NCBI GenBank assembly: GCA_027578815.1 | Contig: JANBTH010000674.1 | Span: forward strand, 1 to 12,816 | Source: Coemansia sp. RSA 1804 | Taxonomy: Eukaryota > Kickxellomycota > Kickxellomycetes > Kickxellales > Kickxellaceae | Reading direction: 5' to 3' | DNA length: 12,816 nucleotides | Shown here: positions 7,147 to 12,816 of the stretch, in pieces | How the letters are laid out: each line of letters begins with the position of its first letter | Numbering within the stretch: position 1 is the stretch's first letter | The notes under the pieces: model-generated | Seen by the model: the letters and a program-made list of their open reading frames with translations, nothing else | What the model was told of the DNA's origin: nothing | Databases searched by the model: none | Made by a program: the position numbers and the translations under genes

Positions 7147-8040
7147 ATGTCCTCTTCAGCACTGACTCATTCGACCATCAAAAACGGATGGTACAGCGAG
7201 GTCAACGACATGTGGCCTGGTCAGTCGATGAACATTGAGGTTGACGAGATTCTTCATGTGGAAAAGTCAAAGCTGCAGGATGTGCTGGTTTTCAAGTCCA
7301 AGACCTACGGCAACGTTCTGGTGCTGGACGGTATTATCCAGGTTACCGAGCGCGCCGAATTCAGCTACCAGGAAATGATTACTCATCCTGCATTGTTCTC
7401 CCATCCCAACCCAGAGCGCGTACTTGTCATCGGCGGCGGCGATGGCGGTGTTCTTCGTGAGGTCATCAAGCATCCTCAGGTCAAGGAGGCTGTTTTATGC
7501 GACATTGACGAAACCGTCATCCGCGTCTCAAAGAAATATCTTCCTGGTATGTCTATCAGCTACACCGATCCTAGAGTCGCTGTACATATTGGAGACGGAT
7601 TTGACTTTCTGAAGAACAAAAAGGACTACTTTGATGTTATCATCACCGATTCTTCGGATCCTGTTGGTCCTGCTGAAAAGTTGTACGAATCCCACTACTA
7701 CGAGCTGATGAGCGGTGCTCTGCGTGCCGGCGGTATTGTGTCTGCTCAGGGCGAGTGCCAGTGGCTCGATCTCCCTCTTATCAAGAGCGTCACGAAATTT
7801 GCACGCGAAATATTCCCTGTTGTCAAGTATGCGTACACCACAATTCCACCGTACACATCAGGACAAATTGGCTTTGTTTTGTGCGCAAAGGATACATCCA
7901 CCAACTTTAAGGAGCCTCTGCGCCGTGTAAGTTCCGAGGAAGAGCTCAAGCTGTTCAAGTACTACAACTCGGAGATCCATCGTGCTTCATTTGCCTTGCC
8001 CAACTTTACCCGCAAGGAAATTGAAGACAGCACCAACTAG
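7147..8040 (+). CDS. Spermidine synthase family aminopropyltransferase, copy 1 (motif-divergent)
   Basis: 297 aa, full length for the family, no introns. Spermidine synthase moves the aminopropyl group of decarboxylated S-adenosylmethionine to putrescine in the cytosol. The fold and active-site motifs are present: WPGQ (23-26), QDVLVF, KTYGNVLVLDG, SYQEM, the nucleotide-binding GGGDGG (96-101), the DID acidic loop (119-121), IGDGFDF, and catalytic TDSSDP (D168, D171). Residues that differ from the usual family sequence and from copy 2 are A70 in TERAEFSYQE (usually D), PAL at 81-83 (usually LPL), D208 in CQWLDL (usually H), and PPYT at 234-237 in the substrate loop (usually PTYP; the Tyr is kept). 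It may therefore be a spermidine synthase with changed kinetics or a spermine synthase-like enzyme; specificity cannot be read from sequence alone. ATG context is good (ACCATG). Confidence 0.92.
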   Translation: MSSSALTHSTIKNGWYSEVNDMWPGQSMNIEVDEILHVEKSKLQDVLVFKSKTYGNVLVLDGIIQVTERAEFSYQEMITHPALFSHPNPERVLVIGGGDGGVLREVIKHPQVKEAVLCDIDETVIRVSKKYLPGMSISYTDPRVAVHIGDGFDFLKNKKDYFDVIITDSSDPVGPAEKLYESHYYELMSGALRAGGIVSAQGECQWLDLPLIKSVTKFAREIFPVVKYAYTTIPPYTSGQIGFVLCAKDTSTNFKEPLRRVSSEEELKLFKYYNSEIHRASFALPNFTRKEIEDSTN

Positions 8041-8361
8041 AGTAACATTTTGTTCTGAAACCTGTTGTTGCAGTGTAAATACTGTTGTGTGGATAGCATT
8101 CAAACTTCATAGCATACATTTTCCAATGCATATACTACCTGATAGCAATATCCTGAATCATTTTTCAACAAGTGTGTTCAATATAGTTATCTCGCAAGAA
8201 AATTTCAATGTGAAAACTAGATACATGCTTTTCATTGTCGACAAAACCTCAAGCAACAAACTTCTTTTTGGTAAATACCACTCCACTCATCACTTGTAGC
8301 TGTTGGTGATCCAGTACAATTGCACGAAATGTTAGAATCCACAGCTAGAACTCTATGCTGC
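8041..8361. other. 3' side of the gap between the two spermidine synthase genes; no gene seen
   Basis: AT-rich sequence after the copy 1 stop. No perfect AATAAA stands near the stop. The open frame running from 7982 past the stop into this region on the + strand is a shadow of copy 1 with a low-complexity tail. Nothing conserved is seen. Confidence 0.35.
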
Positions 8362-8565
8362 CTAATTTCCCATGTAGGCGCTTGCAAGCATTTCTTTATC
8401 GTCAATTCTCGATATCCGAACCCGCTTTAAATATTCATAAAGATCGCCTTCTTCTAAAGTTAGGTTTTGGGGGTAGATAATGTTGAGAACTGTGATGCCT
8501 TTTTTGTCCAACTGTTCTTTATTTTTTTTCAGGGGAGATAAAGTGAAAAAGTTTTTTTCTCTCAT
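8362..8565 (-). CDS. Small protein-like frame between the paralogues, hypothetical or gene relic
   Basis: A 67-codon frame, ATG at 8565 to TAG at 8362. The last 50 residues read like real coding sequence: balanced charged and hydrophobic residues, for example VLNIIYPQNLTLEEGDLYEY and, later, RISRIDDKEMLASAYMGN. The first 18 codons are Lys/Asn-rich, and just after them the - strand has CTGAAAAAAAATAAAGAACAG, which could be an intron 3' end with the acceptor after 8512. The 50-codon block (8511-8362) may thus be an internal or last exon, or a fragment of a lost gene. I do not recognise it. It lies head to head with copy 2, so a full gene would have to start inside that promoter or further right. 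Confidence 0.3.
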   Translation of the reverse strand: MREKNFFTLSPLKKNKEQLDKKGITVLNIIYPQNLTLEEGDLYEYLKRVRISRIDDKEMLASAYMGN

Positions 8566-8766
8566 CCTCCTTTATCTGACACTCAATATCTCAACCCCTT
8601 TCTCTTTTCTCTGTTATACTCAAACAGCTGTTTTCTTCGTACTTTGTTGTTGTTGCTGTTTTTTTTTCTAGCCTTGCTTTCTCTAAGGCTTGTCTCTGTG
8701 CGGCTTTTCTATCTTCCCAGATACCCAATAGCTTTCAGCGTCTGCAGACAACATCGATTCGCAGCC
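8566..8766 (+). promoter_or_regulatory. Promoter and leader region of spermidine synthase copy 2
   Basis: Pyrimidine-rich and free of ATG from about 8500 to the start codon at 8767. A run of T ending in CTAG (8663-8671) is a strong 3' splice-site sequence. From 8672 to 8766 the frame of copy 2 stays open without an ATG and would encode an Arg-rich stretch with no acidic residue. No TATA box is clear. Either this is plain leader sequence or the second exon of a longer isoform; see findings. Confidence 0.4.
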
Positions 8767-9687
8767 ATGTCTTCGTCCTCGTCCTCTACTAAGCTGACTC
8801 ATCCAAACATCAGCAACGGATGGTTCCGCGAGTCCAACACCATGTGGCCCGGCCAGTCGATGAACATTGAAGTCAATCAGATCCTCCATGTGGAAAAGTC
8901 AAAGTACCAGGACGTGCTTGTCTTTGAGTCCAAGACCTACGGCAACGTGCTTGTTCTCGATGGAGCCATCCAGGTAACCGAGCGCGACGAGTTCAGCTAC
9001 CAGGAGATGATCACTCACTTGCCACTGTTCTCTCATCCCAACCCAGAGCGTGTGCTTGTCATCGGCGGCGGCGATGGCGGTGTTCTTCGTGAGGTCATCA
9101 AGCATCCTCAGGTCAAGGAGGCCGTTCTGTGCGACATTGACGAGGCTGTTATCCGCGTCTCAAAGAAGTATCTTCCTGGTATGTCTATCAGCTACTCGGA
9201 TCCCAAGGTTTCCGTCCACATTGGCGATGGATTTGACTTTCTGAAGAACAAGAAGGACTACTTTGACGTTATCATCACCGATTCGTCGGATCCCGTTGGT
9301 CCAGCAGAGAGCCTGTACCAGGCACACTACTACGAGCTGATGCGTGATGCCCTGCGTGCTGGTGGCATTGTGTCGACCCAGGGCGAGTGCCAATGGCTGC
9401 ATCTGCCTCTTATCAAAGAGGTTCTTGCGTTTGCGCGCAACCTCTTCCCGGTTGCCGAGTACGCCTACACCACAATCCCGACATACCCTTCGGGCCAGAT
9501 TGGCTTCATTCTTTGCAGCAAGGACGCATCAACCAGATTCAAGGAGCCTCTGCGCAACATGACTCCTGAGCAGGAGCTCAAGCTGTTCAAGTACTACAAC
9601 TCGGAGATCCACCGCGCCTCGTTTGTTCTGCCCAACTTTGCCCGTCAAGCCATTGCTGCAAAGTCCGACAAGGATGCCTCTGCATAG
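8767..9687 (+). CDS. Spermidine synthase, copy 2 (canonical motifs)
   Basis: 306 aa, no introns, start at the first in-frame ATG (GCAGCCATGTC). It makes spermidine and methylthioadenosine from putrescine and decarboxylated S-adenosylmethionine. All family motifs are canonical: NGWFRE (17-22), MWPGQSMNIEV, TERDEFSYQEM (D74), LPLFSHPNP, GGGDGG (100-105), DID (123-125), TDSSDP (D172, D175), QGECQWLHL and TIPTYPSGQIGF. An extra Ser run (MSSSSSSTK) and a Lys/Ala-rich tail distinguish it from copy 1. By manual count the two proteins differ at about 45 of roughly 280 aligned positions (about 84% identical), so the duplication is tandem and fairly old, but parts of the DNA are nearly identical. This copy most likely carries the essential spermidine synthase role (Spe3 type). 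Confidence 0.95.
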   Translation: MSSSSSSTKLTHPNISNGWFRESNTMWPGQSMNIEVNQILHVEKSKYQDVLVFESKTYGNVLVLDGAIQVTERDEFSYQEMITHLPLFSHPNPERVLVIGGGDGGVLREVIKHPQVKEAVLCDIDEAVIRVSKKYLPGMSISYSDPKVSVHIGDGFDFLKNKKDYFDVIITDSSDPVGPAESLYQAHYYELMRDALRAGGIVSTQGECQWLHLPLIKEVLAFARNLFPVAEYAYTTIPTYPSGQIGFILCSKDASTRFKEPLRNMTPEQELKLFKYYNSEIHRASFVLPNFARQAIAAKSDKDASA

Positions 9688-10087
9688 CGTGCTAGCCAGA
9701 GATTTCAGCCGATATTCGGTTTATAGGGTCTTGCAATATATCGTCTTGTTTGAAGATTATTGGTCGTATTAAATCATATGTTTTTTGTAACGATGATAAG
9801 GAGGAAAGTTGCCTTTTCAGCGGTTCCTCTCTCTTGACAGAATAACTCCATCCGCTCATCAGAAGAGCCATCAATCACAGTGCAAAATGGATATTGCTCA
9901 AACGCCTAAAGTGTTGCTAAATAGACTGATGTTTACGAAAAAAAGAAGCAACGATAATTATTGTCGTTTCTTTGCCCTTTTCTTTGTCAGAGCAGCACTC
10001 TAATTTTATTCTTGTTGTCATTGCAGGTGTTGTAGTCGCGTTTCTTATTCTCCCTTCTATCCTCTCATAATACTAAAGAGCTTGAGC
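9688..10087. other. Intergenic region: 3' end of spermidine synthase copy 2 and upstream region of the next gene
   Basis: 400 bp without a recognised gene. A 38-codon ORF starts at 9887 in good context (AAAATGG) and stops at 10003. It would be an upstream ORF if transcription of the next gene starts left of it. The last 80 bp before the ATG at 10088 are T/C-rich, with acceptor-like sites (TCATTGCAG near 10026). I see no clear TATA box. Confidence 0.35.
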
Positions 10088-12268
10088 ATGCTTGGTCTAC
10101 GAGCGGCAGCTTTGCGGCAGCAGACCGGACACGCCAGTGCATTGCTGCAAATTCGGCCAATAAATCCACCAGCTAGACGGGTTTCAACCGCTGCCCATAT
10201 TGCTCACCATTCACAAAAAGTAATCCCTAGACATAACAACCAAAAGCTTCCGGTCAGAAGAGCCTTTCATACCGCTCAAATCCGCGGAATCCAGATACAG
10301 TCCTTATCAGCCTCTACTAGCAGCCCCAAACCCCAGTCCTTCGTATCCGACAGAAAGGAACGCGACAGTATTCCCCAGTTAAGCGATCTGGCAGCAACCG
10401 TATCTACTGCATTTGCAAGCGAGGACACACCGGCTCTCTCGGCATGGGCGTCACGAATCCAAAAGCTATGTTCGCATCAATCTACAATCCAACAGCGTAC
10501 CGGGATTATCTATCCGGATGAGCTGAGTGCACAGGCACCAATGGCTGCCGCAATAACGCTAAGAGACAAAGATTCGAGCAAGCCAGTTCACAATATTCTT
10601 GATGCCATTTCAACAGCCTTGGCCGAGTCCAAAGGAATGGTCTCGGTAGAGATTGGCAACCAGATCGATATCTTGTCACCACACCGCCCAACCCAAACAT
10701 TCGCGTTATCCAAACCAGCGAATGAGTCCGATGATCGCAGCCTGTCGTTTCTTTCAGCTTCTGTGGCGAATGGACTAGACTTTAGTGGCTACATCGATTG
10801 GGTCTTTTCATGCAGCAGAGTCGTTGTTGTTGCAAACCGCCATGATCTACTTCATACGCTGCTTCAGAAAGGATCAATATTAAGCGCATTGCAATTACAC
10901 CCTAAAGTAACTATTCTGCTCAAGGGCGCTGAATCTAGCAAAGAGGCAGTTGATGAGTACACAGCATTGCTTTGCGAAGCATTGTCAATGCTTGGGGTTA
11001 GCAGTGGTAATTTGCTCAGCTCCTCTATATCTATTATTCCTACTACACTTTTAACATCCAGCTCACAATCGGGGGATACTCAGCGCCCTACATGGACCGA
11101 GTGTAGCATTCGACAGGCCAACAGTCAGGAGATGCTGGTCAGCGCATTAGATGCTGCTATTTCTTGCGTCGAGACCGGTAGCACATCCATTTCTAAAAAC
11201 ATGTCTGCTTCTTCACATGAATATCCGACTCGCAACATTCAAAACACGGCACAGAGTAAGAGAATGGGGCATCCGTTTGCATCAGAGCTGGCTGTCGTTT
11301 TCGATTTTTTGGCCCCTGCTTCTACTTTGGGATCTGATAAGAGCACGTTGTCAAAGCTGAGCAGTCGGCTACAGGATGAATTTGCTGAAAGCGGCGATGT
11401 AGCTGCTATAGATAGAAGCGTTGGCGCTATTAAGCAACGGGTGCAAAGATGGTTCTCAAGCGGAGAGATATGGAAGTCGGTATTTATGAAAGTTGAGGAA
11501 GTGTCAGATACATTAGTGGAGGACACCATACTTGACCGATCGTTTGAAGAGGCTGATTTGGCCATGATCCATGCTGCCGGTCGACTGAATGGCTCGATTA
11601 GTAACGCTGTTGGTGAACTTGCGGAAGCACTCGACAGGGCCTATTGCACAGGGTTGACAGACAAGGACACCCTGGTGGCAGCCGATCCATCTGCGGTTAG
11701 CTCGACAATGTCTGCTTTGCGCGGACTAGCATTGAGAAAGGAACCCGTAAACCAGTTTTCACTTGCCAAGAATGTCTGGAGCACTCGCAAGGAGCTTGCT
11801 GAGAGCGAAATATTAACAAGCATCCCCACTTACATTCGCACATCGCTGGCTGGTTTCTGGGCCATCAATGCTGGATCCATTTTGGCATCTATTGGAAGCC
11901 TGATGTATATGGGCATACCGCTTGTATACACTGTTTCTGGGGATGTAGCTTTTGCAGTGCTTTCACTCGCATGGCTTGGGCACCGCTGGCGACAATTAAG
12001 CGCGAGTCTGTACCGCCATTTGGATGATCAGAGCGCTGCGCTGTCTCGCAAGGTGCTGGAGACTCACAGACTAGAGCTGTGGGCTCAGCTGGATCAACCG
12101 ATTAGCAAGTGTATTGGTAAAACCCCTGGGATCCAGGAGCTGGCCCCAAAGAGCTCGAATACAAGCTTTGAAAATACGAATGGCGCTCTTGCCGCGAATG
12201 CTGCCTCGTGGCGATCGCAGCTAGAAGATATCGCACCCACCCGTCAATCTCGCATTGCAGTGCCATGA
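10088..12268 (+). CDS. Mitochondrial membrane protein, possibly Mmc1-like dynamin-superfamily pseudoenzyme
   Basis: 726 aa, one uninterrupted frame from the first ATG. The N-terminus is a typical mitochondrial presequence: MLGLRAAALRQQTGHASALL is basic with no acidic residue, and basic sequence continues to RRAFHTAQ near residue 60, a likely processing site. Residues about 100-300 form a mixed domain with a buried-strand pattern and the motif VVVVANRHD (245-253), which resembles the G4 region of a GTPase; no P-loop GxxxxGKS is visible. Residues 400-580 are mainly charged helices (for example SFEEADLAMIHAAGRLNGS). A membrane hairpin follows (590-614 and about 618-631), then a helical tail ending in a basic segment. 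A presequence, a GTPase-like fold without catalytic motifs, and a C-terminal membrane hairpin are what I would expect of fungal Mmc1, the inner-membrane partner of MICOS in cristae. The family call comes from general resemblance, not alignment. She9/Mdm33-type proteins are an alternative. Confidence 0.45.
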   Translation: MLGLRAAALRQQTGHASALLQIRPINPPARRVSTAAHIAHHSQKVIPRHNNQKLPVRRAFHTAQIRGIQIQSLSASTSSPKPQSFVSDRKERDSIPQLSDLAATVSTAFASEDTPALSAWASRIQKLCSHQSTIQQRTGIIYPDELSAQAPMAAAITLRDKDSSKPVHNILDAISTALAESKGMVSVEIGNQIDILSPHRPTQTFALSKPANESDDRSLSFLSASVANGLDFSGYIDWVFSCSRVVVVANRHDLLHTLLQKGSILSALQLHPKVTILLKGAESSKEAVDEYTALLCEALSMLGVSSGNLLSSSISIIPTTLLTSSSQSGDTQRPTWTECSIRQANSQEMLVSALDAAISCVETGSTSISKNMSASSHEYPTRNIQNTAQSKRMGHPFASELAVVFDFLAPASTLGSDKSTLSKLSSRLQDEFAESGDVAAIDRSVGAIKQRVQRWFSSGEIWKSVFMKVEEVSDTLVEDTILDRSFEEADLAMIHAAGRLNGSISNAVGELAEALDRAYCTGLTDKDTLVAADPSAVSSTMSALRGLALRKEPVNQFSLAKNVWSTRKELAESEILTSIPTYIRTSLAGFWAINAGSILASIGSLMYMGIPLVYTVSGDVAFAVLSLAWLGHRWRQLSASLYRHLDDQSAALSRKVLETHRLELWAQLDQPISKCIGKTPGIQELAPKSSNTSFENTNGALAANAASWRSQLEDIAPTRQSRIAVP

Positions 12269-12586
12269 ACTGCTAGCTCTAAAAATTTGATTCACATATT
12301 AAAAATAGACACGTTTTGAGCCTTTCCACACGGAATAGATTATTAAAAGCCGAATAAAAACGCGTTTATATGGTAGATGATGGCATACTTTGTCCATTCG
12401 AGAACATGAGGCGCCTCTGCCATCATTACTGTTTACAACTAGCACTGGTAATGCGTTTGCTTTGAAAAGAGGGATAGAGAAAACCGAAGGAAATTGTCCT
12501 TTGCTTTCTCTGCTTCACTCTTTCTTCACTTTACTCTATTTTTTTAAATTCTAAAAGCTCAATTCTGGTCGTTTTCATTTCCAAAT
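12269..12586. other. Intergenic region: poly(A) signal, inverted repeat and pyrimidine-rich leader
   Basis: The + strand has AATAAA at 12353-12358, 85 nt after the preceding stop, a good poly(A) signal for the mitochondrial membrane protein gene. Next comes an inverted repeat (12377-12426, listed separately). The last about 90 bp before the ATG at 12587 are rich in T and C, consistent with a 5' leader for the TMEM14-like gene. No gene is seen. Confidence 0.5.
12377..12426. repeat. Inverted repeat with internal palindrome upstream of the TMEM14-like gene
   Basis: Perfect 9-bp arms ATGATGGCA (12377-12385) and TGCCATCAT (12418-12426) enclose 32 nt. The right end of that spacer is a perfect 10-bp palindrome, GAGGCGCCTC (12408-12417), directly touching the right arm. 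It lies 160-210 bp before the ATG at 12587, so it could be a binding site for dimeric factors, or chance symmetry. Confidence 0.45.
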
Positions 12587-12816
12587 ATGCCTTTTGACGT
12601 TCTTGGTCTCGGATTTGCTGGCCTGATAGCGCTCGGCGGAGCGATAGGCTACTTCAAGTCGGACAGCGTAGCTTCTCTTGTAAGCGGCCTTGTCTTTGGC
12701 GCGCTTGTTTCCCTGAGCGCCCAACTTGCGGCCGGTGGTTCGAAGAGCTACAACTTTGCTCCAGCGATGGTGTGCCTTATTCTATCCTTTCTTATGGGCA
12801 GCCGGTATGTGAATAG
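12587..12816 (+). CDS. TMEM14 (UPF0136) family small membrane protein, N-terminal part
   Basis: Partial, cut by the right window edge after 76 complete codons; family members are about 100-120 aa, so most of the protein is visible. Start ATG in context AAATATGCC, just after a pyrimidine-rich leader. Three hydrophobic glycine-rich helices are seen at about 5-22, 28-49 and 56-71. The segment GYFKSDSVASLVSGLVFG (21-38) matches the family pattern GY-x-K-x-x-S-x-x-SL-x-x-G-x-x-FG, and MGSRY (70-74) fits the MGxR motif at the end of the third helix. In animals TMEM14 proteins sit in the mitochondrial inner membrane (TMEM14C in porphyrin transport) and in plants the FAX relatives export fatty acids; fungal members are little studied, so the substrate is unknown. 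The last two bases begin an incomplete codon (AG); a donor site at the edge cannot be judged. Confidence 0.85.
   Translation, partial: MPFDVLGLGFAGLIALGGAIGYFKSDSVASLVSGLVFGALVSLSAQLAAGGSKSYNFAPAMVCLILSFLMGSRYVN

Noticed and set aside
8480..8671. 63-codon + strand frame before spermidine synthase copy 2
   Set aside because: Its translation is a Phe/Cys/Leu-rich product of T-rich DNA and ends at the polypyrimidine CTAG site. It is better explained as leader or intron sequence.
8644..8766. Starting spermidine synthase copy 2 at an upstream non-ATG codon (TTG at 8644)
   Set aside because: A nuclear fungal gene normally needs ATG, and the first in-frame ATG is at 8767 in good context with homology starting soon after. 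The upstream frame is kept only as a possible spliced isoform.

Overview
The window looks like nuclear DNA from a fungus. It carries an RNA polymerase III factor with a TFIIB fold, a bacterial-type mitochondrial ribosomal protein, a PP2A catalytic subunit split by a spliceosomal intron, and proteins with mitochondrial presequences. Genes are compact, intergenic gaps are AT-rich, and only one intron is certain. Intron-poor coding with moderate GC would fit an early-diverging lineage such as Kickxellomycotina, but that placement is a guess.

Layout, left to right. (1) 1-284 (-): N-terminus of a secreted S28-family serine peptidase, cut by the window edge. (2) 285-1938: about 1.65 kb with no recognisable gene, holding an A-rich repeat tract and an unexplained pair of overlapping ORFs. 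(3) 1939-3822 (-): BRF1, the TFIIIB subunit, intronless and complete. (4) 4404-4796 (+): mitochondrial uL14m, divergent from BRF1 across a shared 581-bp promoter. (5) 4988-6268 (-): PP2A catalytic subunit in two exons; the 348-nt intron uses a GC donor. It is tail to tail with uL14m. (6) 7147-8040 and 8767-9687 (+): two tandem spermidine synthase genes. The downstream copy keeps the canonical family motifs; the upstream copy has changed several of them. (7) 10088-12268 (+): a 726-aa protein with a mitochondrial presequence and a C-terminal membrane hairpin, possibly related to the fungal dynamin-like pseudoenzyme Mmc1. (8) 12587-12816 (+): start of a TMEM14-family membrane protein, cut by the window edge.

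Apart from the spermidine synthase pair, the genes share no pathway; this is an ordinary eukaryotic neighbourhood of housekeeping genes. I see no mobile element, CRISPR array, tRNA or rRNA. The most interesting items are the tandem spermidine synthase pair (motif divergence plus near-identical internal tracts that suggest gene conversion), the GC-AG intron in PP2A, and the possible Mmc1-like protein. I found no convincing evidence of a wholly new system.
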